64,000 nt of DNA from Chenopodium formosanum (lineage: Eukaryota; Streptophyta; Magnoliopsida; Caryophyllales; Amaranthaceae): positions 36,652,001 through 36,716,000 of the forward strand of contig CM044877.1 in NCBI GenBank assembly GCA_024500155.1, given 5' to 3'. Position 1 is the first letter of the stretch, and every line of letters begins with the position of its first letter. Below are positions 35,873-46,659 of the stretch, piece by piece. A program made the translations under genes and the position numbers. The notes beneath the pieces are model-generated. The model was not told where the DNA came from, did no database searches, and was given only the letters and a program-made list of their open reading frames with translations.

Positions 35873-36975
35873 TGACGTGGGGTGAACTAGGTCGTTGGAC
35901 TAATCCTCCCTAAGCCAAAAAAAATTTATAAACACTTAACTAACCTAAATACAAGTATAGAGGCAAGTCAAGGGTAGAACCCAAAGGAACGGTAATGTCT
36001 AAGTGCTTCCAATTATGTGCCTAAGCTAGGTCGAAGTCTAAGGATAAAAGAGGACACTAACAACTACTAAGACAAAGAAACCAAACAAATAAAGTGCTAG
36101 GGACTAGGATTAACAAGTATCTTGACAATTATACCAACCCCGAAACATGCGCAAACCAAACGGTTGTGAAGACCAACGGTAAGCTCAACCAAAAGAGCAT
36201 ATCAAGCTATTTTCCTAGAGGTCTAACTAGCGTCAACTACGATAAACTCTATCTAGGAAAGTCACAAGACACCTCAATCGTGTAAATGCAAGCCACAAAT
36301 CAATTGTCCGTATCAATGTAAACCTACAATGCAATCTAGCATAATTCTCAAGGCCTAATCGAATTACACACATGGAAGCTTCCATTAATCACTTTAATCT
36401 CAACAATCAATCAACACAATTCCCTCAATTGAGCACAATCAATCAATCATACAAGCTTCACCCTATCCCTAGCCAAACAACTACTCAAACATCATCATCT
36501 ATCAACAAACAACTAAAGAAAATAAGAATCAACAAAATATGAAGAACAATTACACTAATCAAAGATCAAATATCAATATCAAACCAAACAAACATGAATT
36601 AACTAAGCAAAGCAATAAAATGAGATTGAGTTAGAAATCCTCATTGATTGATTTGATGATCTTCAATACAATTGTCACCTTGAATCTTCAATCACTCAAA
36701 TCACCATTGAAATCCCTCACTTTCTCTCTCTAAAATCTACTCCTAAAACTAACCCTAAAAACTAGAGAGAGAAACTCTCAACTAAGCTAAGAAAATATGA
36801 TCTAATTGTAATTCTAATTCTAATTCTACTTATTTCCCTCTCTACTCAAAAATGGTTATTTATAAAAACAAAGATTAAAAGAAAATACAATAGAAAAGAA
36901 AATAAAAGAAAAGGAAAAGAAAAGAAAAGAAATAAAAGAAAATAAGAAAAGAAAATGGAAAAGAAAACTAAGAAA
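35873..36975 (-). repeat. Element D 5' LTR, truncated
   Basis: Colinear with 28295-29373. It ends at an A/T junction where the left copy continues TAAAAAGGAAATAATAG. Confidence 0.85.
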
Positions 36976-37924
36976 TCTATATTATAATTTAACAGTCGCT
37001 TTTAACGTGAAGCCTCCAAATCCCAAATACTAAATTCTCACTCACTCCCGCCTTTTCCACTTAATCTCTCTAAACAGCATACTCTACTGACTATTACATT
37101 TGAATTTCAAAAAAAAAAAAAAAAAAAAAAAGGAAAAACCCCAAATCGTGGTAAGGCAGTTATATTAACTCCACCACACTAATCCATAACTGCACACACT
37201 ACAACAGAGTAATAGAGTATGGATTATGTACTACATACTTTGAAACAATCATTTCACTTACACAAAAAAAAAAAGAAAAAAAAAATCACAAATCTGATTG
37301 TTTGGGGTTTCAATCAGGTAACCAACATTTTGCTCACACAATTCCGGCGAAGTCATACATCTACGCCGTCGTTTTCTTCGTCGTCTTCGTTGTTTCCTTC
37401 TTCTTCTTCGTGGATTCACTTGAGATAGGTGCTTTTTGGTGTTACTAATTCATCTTCTTCTTTCCCAATTTCAAGGTAAAAACAAATTTTGTGTTAATTA
37501 TTTGATTGGATTTATTAGTGGGAATGCATTTTACACATTTTATACACGCCAATTAAAGAACTCATTCAAATAGTAAGAAGAACAGGAAAAAAAATTGGAG
37601 CAAAAACAATGAAACGACGGGAATTTCCCTAACTTGGAGAAGTGGGAATTTCGAGGAGAAATTAACAAAAATAAAATTTGACATAGTTCAATGAATTATT
37701 AGTCACTGAAATTAGAGTAACGGTAAGTATGTGAATGAGTAATAATAAAATCCAGAAGAAAAAAAATTGGAAGAAAATGGAAGAATTGGGGAGTTAAAAA
37801 AGTGATGAAAAATGGCTTAGATTCAAAGTGAGGCTTGGGTTGCTGCTAGGTGAGAGAGAGAGAATATAAAAACTCAAAATATATGTATATACTATAATAC
37901 GTTAAAAAAAGAGACCTAACTTTA
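36976..37924 (+). mobile_element. Unclassified host segment of the MULE, possible Helitron 5' end
   Basis: Begins TCTATATTATAATTTAACAG immediately after the broken D LTR, between an A and where a T followed. A TC start at an A/T site is what Helitrons show. Contains A-runs (37110-37132, 37261-37283) and a (TTC)n-like stretch (37370-37415), but no supported gene. It continues beyond the MULE at 59538. The matching Helitron 3' hairpin and CTRR end were not found, so the class is uncertain. Confidence 0.35.
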
Positions 37925-37995
37925 CGCAAAATACATATTCATCTTTATGATGAACAAAACATGTTCATCATAAGGATATATTTGTAATTTCAAGC
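37925..37995. repeat. MULE left terminal inverted repeat
   Basis: Similarity to the reverse complement of the right end extends about 70 bases. Contains a perfect 11-bp inverted repeat TTATGATGAAC/GTTCATCATAA (37945-37955 and 37963-37973). Confidence 0.82.
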
Positions 37996-38202
37996 CGACG
38001 TGGATGACAACACGGTAACACGATGTACCTTGACAGGGCAATGAAGACACGAGAGATGTAATGCTAGGTAAACGGCGTTAACGCGTGATAGGTGATAGCA
38101 TTAAGTGGGATATGCAGATCTGAAAGAACTGTACTATGTGTAATTTTTTGAGAAAAAAAGATAAGGGTTACAAGTATACTTTTCGAAATCAATCCCACAT
38201 CA

Positions 38203-38330
38203 AACTGGAAGGCGTCGGCGGCTGCAATTCAGCTCCGAAGATCTGCGAATTGGTGTAAGTGTTGTTCAACCCGGAAGGAGTCGGCGGGTGGAAATCTGCT
38301 CCTAAGATCTGCGAATTGGCGTAAGTGATC
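38203..38330. repeat. Two-copy tandem repeat, unit about 66 bp
   Basis: GGAAGGCGTCGGCGG...AAGATCTGCGAATTGG is repeated with a few changes. It lies in the putative leader of the gene at 38767. Confidence 0.75.
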
Positions 38331-38411
38331 AAATTGTACTTGTAAAGTTATTAGGAGTACCACAGTTGTTGTGCTGCAATAGTGGTTTTGGCGAATACAA
38401 GTTAGTTGGGA

Positions 38412-38694
38412 GTAGTTGATAGGTTATTGTAATGTATTTGGTTAATAACCTAAATGCAAATTGATGAATGTAGTTGATATTATTTTGTAATGTCTGTTTT
38501 GGCAATGACCAAATTGAAAATTGGAGAAGGTGGATGATAGTAATTTGTATTTGATGTGGTTTATTACGAAATTGCAAATTGATAAAGGTATTTGATAGTT
38601 TAATTTGCAGTACGTGGATAAATACCAATTTGCGGATAGATGAAGTTAGTTGATAGTTTAATTTAATGTATGTGTTGAATTTCCAAATGCCAAC
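38412..38694. repeat. Five-copy 58-59-bp minisatellite
   Basis: Five degenerate units starting at about 38412, 38470, 38529, 38587 and 38645, each with GTxGxTGATAGTxxxTTTGTAAT and CCAAATTGxAAATTGATGAA-like parts. Ends about 70 bp before the start codon at 38767. Confidence 0.72.
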
Positions 38695-38766
38695 TTCCTG
38701 CTCTTAGATATGTGTAAGGGTTGATGACAATAAGTAGATGGGAATTGCAGAATCAGTTAAAAACAC

Positions 38767-40550
38767 ATGGCAAATCAAAAGAAGGAAATTGCTGCAGCAG
38801 ACGATAAATTAAACCAGGTAAGGAGCAGGCTATGATTATATATCCTGTATATTTGATTTGTATATGCTAAAGAAATTGGTATTTGATTCCATGGAAATGG
38901 TTATGGATAATGGATTTTTTGTTCACAGGAAGCATGTGGTGGTGATGTTAACAAGGTAGTCGATTTGTACCCTGCCTTATTTAAGGTAAGACCACTAAAC
39001 ACGAACTACGGTTGTTGATTATAAATAGCAAATGTCTGTAGTCGTATGTGTGCAAAAACGTTATCCCAGTTGATAAATTTGTAGGACAATAGCTTGAGCA
39101 AGGGGGGTGTAGTGAAGGCGAGAGGTGAAGTTGTTAGAGAGCATGCAAGATCAGTTAGTAGAGTAAGTGTTCATCCCAATTTGATTTGTAATAAAAGTGC
39201 ATAATATGTTATATGTATGTGATGCATGAGGTGATTGATTTTTTGTTCAAATAAATTATGCTATTGCAGCCACCGAATATGAATTGCCGAATTAAATCCT
39301 TTGGTCGCATATGTAAGAAATTTGATTCAAGAAGGACAAAATGGGTTAATGAGATGGGATTTGGGGGTATTCTGCATTTAGTATCATATTTGCATTTACC
39401 TAGGCAGTTAGCATATTGGGTGATGACAAGAATTGATCCATTGAATGGTATATTGGTTGCGCCTAATGGGCGGGAGTTTCCAATGTCTAAGAATCAAGTG
39501 AGTTGGGTATTAGGGACACCTTTGGGTTCCAAGTCTGTACCATGTTCCAAATCTATGACAAGCGATGTTCGGGAAAAGGTTCATAAGGTGATACTTAGGT
39601 ATGGTCGTTCTTGGAAGACTAAAGCAAGTCGTGGAAGTGGAAGTGTGTACATGGCTATTGGAATCCCAGTAACAACACAAATGATGGATAGGTTGGAAGG
39701 TGAATTTAAGGAGGAGGAAGAAGAGGATTTCAAGACTATATTTCTTATCCTTGTCCTGCACATGGTTCTTTGTCCCACTCTATCACCACGTCTGTCTTCA
39801 GACTTAATTCCAGCACTGAGTTGTGTGATGGACAGTGCTGAGTATGATTGGAGTGGGCTGGTGTTGAAGAAACTTATGGAAAGTGTTGCTAGTTTTGCTC
39901 GTCGATTTTATGCCACTGGATATGCAGGTGGTTGTGGAGGATGTGCGATATTTGCAGTGGTAAGTAAGAGCCAGGCGGTAAGGATGATTTGATTTGTGGA
40001 AAATTTGTTTATGTGATAGTCGTTCATGTTGTTTTCTTTTGTACAGATATTTTACTTAGATCGCCTAGACAGACCACCATTGCAGTGGGATCTGTATCCT
40101 CGGTTAAAGGTATGGAGTAAGCATGAAATATCTATGACAGCAAAGGATGATCGGGAATCAACTGGGGATTTTGGGAAGTTTGGGTTAAGATTCTCATTGA
40201 TGAGAAATTGTATTTATGATTTGTAGTAGTGGACAGGGAAGGTGTGTGTTATGAGGTGTTATGTAATGATATTGCACTTGCTGTTTTGCAGTTGATTGAT
40301 GTTGCATATGGGGAAGGTCATCGTCGGATTGCAAGAGACATGATTCCACCAGATGGAAACATAATAAGGGTATGTTTCAATAGGCTGCATCATTGTTTTG
40401 TTATACTGAGGAGGAGTCATGTAATGTACTAATCAGGTGTTATGAATATTGCAGGATGTATCTCAGTTGGTGGCGACAAAGACGGAAAGGCAACGGCGCG
40501 CAACGCGTGATGATGATAAAAAACCGAACAAAAAGAACAGACGCTTTTGA
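38767..40550 (+). CDS. Seven-exon gene of a transposon-associated plant family, function unknown
   Basis: Exons inferred from GT-AG borders and frame: 38767-38817, 38929-38985, 39085-39162, 39270-39959, 40047-about 40183, 40292-40369 and 40455-40550. The first four join in phase without stops, as do the last two. The large exon encodes KWVNEMGFGGILHLVSYL, LAYWVMTRIDPLNGILVAPN, PMSKNQVSWVLGTPLGSKSV, a DRLEGEFKEEEEEDFKTIF block and PRLSSDLIPALSCVMDSAEY, then RRFYATGYAGGCGGCAIFAV. This all-helical, Trp/Leu-rich layout resembles proteins of plant mobile elements (plant-mobile-domain or DUF1985-like). The C-terminus is basic (KTERQRRATRDDDKKPNKKN), a likely nuclear signal. The exon 5/6 join is out of phase by simple GT-AG choice, so a small lesion may be present. 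No Ulp1 protease domain was found. Confidence 0.68.
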
Positions 40551-43140
40551 TAGACATTCTTTTTATGTTATTGTGTAATTGTAGCAAAGGATAAAGGTTT
40601 TCATGTGGTTGTGTGCGCATAGAATTCGTAACAATTTGTATACCGGGTGATTTTATTGTTTAACAATTTTGTATTGTAATAAGAATTGCATAGTCATTAC
40701 AGTGATATGTTCAGCGATGACATGGTAATTGATAGTGTGCACAAGTGCAGTGCTTGTAGCCGTGAAATAGAATAAAGTATCGAAAAACCAAAGCATAACA
40801 AAAATGAAAACGATTGTCAAATGCGTTAGTGTATAAGTCCTGGGTATTCGTAAACGGACATGATGGATGTTGTAGTGAGTTTGGGCATAAAGTGAGATGG
40901 GCCAATAAGGTGGATGGATAAGTTGTTTGGCTTATGTGACTATTGGGCCGTAGTCTGTTTTGAATGTGATTATGTAAATGATAGAAATTTTAAATTATGG
41001 GCCAATATTATACAAAGTGAATCCAATTTAAAATCCAAAAACCCAACTTCGAGTAATACTCACCATAATTTACACGACACATAGGAAGAGCATATAATGT
41101 GCATTTTTTATTAAAATATTCAGATTAGTCGTATTTGGGAAATGCTTGGACGCTGTAAAATTAAGATATGAATTACCATTTGTAGAGGGTGTACATTAGA
41201 TCGAGGGTTGAACTCACTAAACCATGTCAGTGAAGGACCACATCTGAGTGTGGAGAAAATATTGGTCATCATACAAAGTAGAATATTATAAGAATAGTAA
41301 CAGGACAATCAACAGGATTGTAATTAGAGAGGACTGATAATCCGGAAGGTATATAAAACACAGGATTAACCACGGTTGTTGAGCATTTACAATTTAGTTG
41401 TAGATAATAATGGTACATAAACAAATGGATGTCGAGTATGCAACACGTAGAAGCGTAGGCAATGAAGTGCTGATTATTGGGCTGCATGTTAGGCCGAAAT
41501 AGTAAATGTATCATCCTGTGATTGGTCAAACATTGCGCAATAAATCAGAAGAAATCATAATCTCACGTAATAATGGCAAAGTTGTTAATAAAATACATGA
41601 TAAAAAATAATTTGATGATACATCACATTGCGAAGAATCATATATATAATGTCATTGGACAGATGATATGTAGTTAAATATTATGATAGTATAGTAGAAT
41701 TCAAAGCATAATTATAAAGGGGGAGAAGGTTCTTGTAGATCTAGTAGTTTGTTAATGTGTAGACTAATACTACCTTGTAGGGTGGAAATGATTTATTGGA
41801 TAATTGTAGGGTGCAAATGATTTATTGGATAATAATTATTTAATGCATTAATAATTATAATATTTATGCAATACATGCATGATACAAATTTAATTGTATT
41901 GATTTTTATGTACTTCCTCCGTTACGTATTAATTGCAACAAAAGGGGTGTTTGCGGACTAGGCAAAATTTGTTTGTTGAGAGTCAAATGAATAGAGAAAA
42001 ACTTGGGTGCATGTGATGAATGAGGAGAGAGATAGAGAGAAATGATTACCTAAAAAGGAAAATAAAACATCTAACCTGCACATAATAGTTAGCATTCATT
42101 AATAGTATGTGTTGCAAATAACCGTTAACGGGTGGTATTAATAAGTTATGAATTAATGTTATTTATTTTTTCTTGCAAATAAAGGCTAATATAATGACCT
42201 AAGTGAGTGGTTAAAAGTTCAGTATTTATCATGAGTTCAAGGGTTGTGTAAAGCATAGTTACGATTATTTTTAATGTAGACATGGCATGCGATCATATTG
42301 GTTGCAAATTTGGAAACCATTTTATACACTCTATCCGTGTTTTGTTAAATCAAATTAAATTGCGTAAAACAATGTGCTGGTCGGTCAATATGTATCATCA
42401 CTTAAAAACACACGGGTAGAGTACATATATGTATTCATATGACTAGTAAAGATATCTTTGACATACAATCAAATATAATTAAACTGTGTTCATCATCATC
42501 ATTTATATATTCCGCAAGTACCATGATGGGCTGATTTATATATTTAATAGATTAGTGCCCGTGCAATGTACGATTTAGCAATACATTATATTGGGGGAAA
42601 CGTTCTTCAAGTTATTCATGGAGTGTATATCTATAAGTCCAATTTCATGTCTCCTTTCATCTCCCACTTTTATTTGTTATTAAATTTAGGTTAGTGAATC
42701 CTAACTTCAGTTATAGGTAAGATCAGTTCAACTCAGTTTAGGTAAAGGACATAAGAAACATATGTTGTTAAGCTGCATAGCATGAATGTTCATTTTTAGG
42801 CACTAGAAGTAATTGAATTGATTTGGAAAGGGTATGTGTTGTTAAAGTGTATCCATAGCACGTTCTTCGATTCAATGGTTTTACAAAACCTAGTATGATG
42901 GTGAATTTGTGAATACCGTGTCTTACAACAACGTTAGAGATGTAGTTAATAGCTTCGTAAATATTACCTTATTAACTATAACATTGGCATATTGGTTACA
43001 TATATTTTAGTAAAATAAATAACCCTATTATACACATAACTTGTTAAAATTACCTTAACTTCAAGAAATAGACACATTTGCATTTGTAGAAGGTGGTTAA
43101 TCCCTCTAACACTTATCTAACTCATAAATGTCCATGTATT
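40551..43140. other. MULE interior without recognised gene
   Basis: AT-rich. Apart from the MITE at 41907-42140, only short frames without family features. Confidence 0.55.
41907..42140. mobile_element. Stowaway-like MITE
   Basis: Left end TACTTCCTCCGTTACGTATT...TTGCAAC; right end GTGTTGCAAATAACCGTTAACGG, whose reverse complement aligns with the left end over CCGTTA and TTGCAAC. About 230 bp, AT-rich, with GAGAGATAGAGAGA inside. Terminal bases on the right have decayed. Confidence 0.55.
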
Positions 43141-43146
43141 GGGCAC

Positions 43147-43154
43147 TATATATA
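43147..43154 (+). promoter_or_regulatory. TATA box of the EEP chimera gene
   Basis: TATATATA in CACTATATATAGG. Transcription would begin some 25-35 bases downstream, so the in-frame ATG at 43139 lies upstream of the message and ATG 43250 is the better start. Confidence 0.55.
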
Positions 43155-43249
43155 GGTGCCTTGCACCGTGGGAGAGTGATTACAATCCCTACCAATCCTT
43201 ACTCTATTTTACAAGAAAAATTGCATTCGACAACTTGCCTCGCCGTGCT

Positions 43250-44313
43250 ATGACCCCATGCCACACTCCTTCGTTCCTTTATTTTGATCCACCAATGGGA
43301 ATGGTTCCCGAAATGGATTTCACTCAATACGAGTACTTGTTTGTGGGGGACGACGGTGAAGTGTTAGCCACTCTCGCTGAAGAGACTATTTCAGCTCTTA
43401 TTCTACACCCAAACAAAACAAACAATGACTTGTTTAACTCCTTGTTCATGCGTGAGAACGGTTCAGAAGATGTTCCCAAACCAGCCCATTTTCCAAACAT
43501 ACACGACACACACCCAGTCCGTCATGAGTTTGAAGTGTTTTTGCTTTGGTGCCTAGGCTCTCTACCCCCATCCACTTTTGATCCAAACAAGATGAAACCC
43601 GCCCTACACATTCTAGACCCAAAACCCGTAATTGAGTTTGACTGTCCTATTTTGGACTTAGACTTAGTCTCCATGCGCCTGTGTGTAGGTGCTTTCACGG
43701 ACACATTTCAAGTGTTTAGGGTACCACCTACTCCTCATATTTTACACTTGAGGGTCGCATACGTACATTTACCTGGAAATATCCCCGGATATCATATGGT
43801 CGACTTCACGCCATATGATACGCGTCAGGCCGAGTTAGTGACGTCTGGCCATTTCGCGACAATACCAAACAAGTCGTTAATTTGCACGTGGAATGTAAGG
43901 GGATTAGGAAGACCTTCACTAGTTTCGAATTTTGAGCTAATGTACAACAAACATAATCCAGTAATGGTTGTTTTGCTTGAAACAAGGCACGGGTACCAAA
44001 CTGTTAAGAACCTTGTCAACATATTACCTGGAAGTTATTCTTTCGGATTATTCACTCCTCGAGATGGACTGTGCGGAGGGATTGTGTACATGTGGAAGGA
44101 TCAATATATCGGATTAGAGCGTAAAGTTGTGCACGACACATCCTAGGCAAGGGTTGACGTGTATTTTAAGGTAAACAACAGCTTATCAATGAGTAAATAA
44201 TTTACTTTATTTACGTAATACATTTACTAAATATGTACTAAATCGTGTGTTGAATATAGGGTCATCCTATCGCAAGGCGCGTGTTGTTCGAAGACGAAGC
44301 GAATTATGTGTAG
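43250..44313 (+). pseudogene. Chimeric gene ending in a LINE-type endonuclease (EEP) fragment
   Basis: Exon 1 (43250-44170) and exon 2 (44260-44313) join in phase through a GT-AG intron. The first about 200 residues are unrecognised, rich in Pro/Phe/His (FLYFDPPMGMVPEMDFTQYE, HEFEVFLLWCLGSLPPSTF). From about residue 210 the protein reads SLICTWNVRGLGRPS, VMVVLLETRHG and DGLCGGIVYMWKD: the WNxRG asparagine, the LET catalytic-type glutamate and the GG...W strand of the endonuclease/exonuclease/phosphatase domain of plant L1 LINEs. Exon 2 continues with GHP. Only the first third of an EEP domain is present, so no nuclease activity is expected. TAG at 44144-44146 (one CAG to TAG change) interrupts it. 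The EEP part looks like LINE capture. Confidence 0.6.
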
Positions 44314-44699
44314 CACTGGGGTAACCACAACATGCCAAATCCATGTAGGAGCTATTTAAGTATAGCTGTTATGAATGGTTTTAATATAATACATTATTTG
44401 TTATATCTTTAATTATCAACCTACAGTCGGATTTGTTACCTAATCCATAAGCATGTGAAAATGAATTAATGAGGTTAATTTTTAAATATTAATTTTTTTT
44501 TTTTTTAAAAGTTATGTAATGGACAATAAATTTCAATGTCGCGTTGGATAATTTTCGCATGTGCTGCATGTTATTCCGAATTGGATTTTTTGGCCCATGG
44601 GCTGACTGTTAGTGGATTAGCCAACACATAATGCAATAGTAAACAAACAACTTACAAACATATTATACTTAATTAACGAGATACAATTCGAAACACTCT
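44314..44699. other. Spacer between converging genes
   Basis: AT-rich with a T-run near 44490-44505. Nothing else recognised. Confidence 0.5.
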
Positions 44700-45212
44700 T
44701 CACACATCAACGAATTGAGTTCGACTACCTATGTAAAACCCAAAACATATGGAAGTAACAATGACAATCGCAGTTGGCATGGTGTAGCGCCTAGACATAC
44801 CAATTACTTTAGCACACAAGTCGTTAATGGTAGACTCACATCTCTTCACTTCATTCCGCAAACTTGCAATCTCCTCTGTCAATTTATGAGTCGTGTAAAT
44901 CGTTGGGTGATGGTCTTCTGAATCCAATATCCGTGGATGCGCATCAAGGTGGCCAGTTTCGTGCCATTTGAAAAACCCGCAATCCTTAGAACGATCCTAA
45001 TTTGGAATCAAAACGATCAGAAAGTAAATTAAAGGGGACACTTAATTAAATTACAAAAATTTGATTAGTCGTCTAACCTGCCAATATGGGCAACCAAAGA
45101 AGGAGCGGCCTATATTGGTGCCTTTCCAGACAACGGACACCTTCCCCGGAATACCGTGTCGGCATTCGACTTGTCTACCAGAACTTGATGTGGACCACGA
45201 CTGTGATGCCAT
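44700..45212 (-). CDS. GRF-type zinc-finger membrane protein
   Basis: Two minus-strand exons, 45212-45078 and 44996-44700, joined in phase across an 81-bp GT-AG intron, give 143 residues without a stop. Residues 17-56 are a GRF zinc finger: CRHG, then GTNIGRSFFGCP, then DCGFFKWHE, with C17, H19, C41 and C51 as likely zinc ligands and G35-R36-F38/F39 as the GRF signature. Residues about 84-110 (LTEEIASLRNEVKRCESTIN) form a coiled coil and 119-135 (TAIVIVTSICFGFYIG) a single membrane span. GRF fingers bind single-stranded nucleic acid; short plant GRF proteins with a C-terminal coiled coil and membrane segment are numerous and often sit near transposons, but their role is unknown. A TATA-like box lies 60 bp upstream. 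Intact. Confidence 0.82.
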
Positions 45213-46654
45213 GATTGTTATTTGTTTATTTTGTAGCTAATATTACCATGGAAAGGCCTAGGCTTTTGTCTTTATAATGTAACGTCTCTTGTAACATCCC
45301 AAGGCTATGAATGACATTTTACCTGCTTTGATTCAATTACAACATTATAACCCGTTGCGAATCTTATTCATTACACTGCATATGAACACATTACTTGCTA
45401 ATAAAGTGATTTAATTTGTAGATGGCGTGGCTGACAACAGTATATATAAACAAGATTTGTATATAAACTGGTTTACGTCCAAACTCCCATAACATATAGA
45501 CACATGACGTGGTTTACATATGATTTATGTACGAACTCTAATATCTGTCACATAAAGAATTGGGATAATTATAATATTATGATTTATGTAAACCTATCAT
45601 ACGGCTGCGTTAATTTAATTTGAATTACATGGTTACAATAATGTCATGTGGATCAACCAATACTCATGTCATTATTAAACTAGGATTAACGACTTTGTGA
45701 TGTTTATAGACATTAAACGTTATGTTGCTTTTGTGAATTATGTATACAAAGTATTTTGTTTTAATATCTTGCTATTGTTTAAATAATTGTATTTATTTGT
45801 GGGAAGTTTCATCATTTAACAATCGATTACTCCGTGGTTTTACATATGAGCCATTATTAAACAACGATGTACACGTGGCATTTTTTTGTGGCAAATGCAC
45901 TGGGATTATTTTACGTCCTCAATTTACGTAGTCCATTTCAATTGTGGACCACAACGACTTTCAAGCTATAGGAGTAGGGTCCGGTTTAGACCTGACAACA
46001 AAGAATTTACAAGCTAAACATGGTACAAGAATATTGAATTAAAAAAAAATTCAGATATTGTCTTGCAGTAGAAGATTTATGTTTTGATATTAGTGTGTAA
46101 TTAGTGTGATGTGATAAACCACATTCGTTTTGTAATCAAATAATGATTTTTGGAACTCATTTTCGCAATATATAGTCGATCACTAAATATTGAAAGAGAT
46201 TGAGTCTTTTTAATGTCGCACCATTCCGAAAGAGATTGATTACTGTCTTACTTTTCGTTTCTTTTACAATGCGTTGGAGGTAAAATAATATTAATTGTAT
46301 TTCGTAACACATAGGAAGCGAGTGGATTAACACATCACTGTCCTATTTAATTTTAATTGTAATATATGTTAAAGGTTCTATATCACATAATTGAGTAATA
46401 TGTTGCAATTTTTCTTTGCGGTGACTTCATTTACACACAATCACATGTAACTAATAACTGGTTTTACACATAACTGTCTAATAGGTTGGATCCTATATTG
46501 GATTGACAGGTGAATTATTATTAAATCGCACATTAAAATAAGAAAAAATGGTTTACCACATGCCGTTGTTTATGTTTTTACGTTTAATACTATATATTGG
46601 TAAGCGACTTTCAGACCACGATTTCGTATTTTCAATTGAAAGGGGAAAATCTGT
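45213..46654. other. MULE interior without recognised gene
   Basis: Contains the TATA-like TTATAA (45272-45277) serving the GRF gene. The remainder is AT-rich with no family-like frame. Confidence 0.5.
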
Positions 46655-46659
46655 AAAAG

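Larger units (their letters stand above)
28295..36975 (-). mobile_element. Element D, Athila-type gag-only LTR retrotransposon, truncated
   Basis: Two direct repeats start TGACGTGGGGTGAAC at 28295 and 35873. Beside the right one, the minus strand carries a perfect tRNA-Asp primer-binding site (35852-35869); beside the left one, a polypurine tract GATAAGCTTGGGGGCATT (31663-31680). The tRNA-Asp primer is usual for Athila. The interior is only 4.2 kb with a broken gag-like gene and no pol, so the element is non-autonomous. The right (5') LTR is colinear with 28295-29373 and stops at 36975, after AAGAAA, with unrelated sequence following. The outer target duplication is therefore not visible. Confidence 0.85.
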
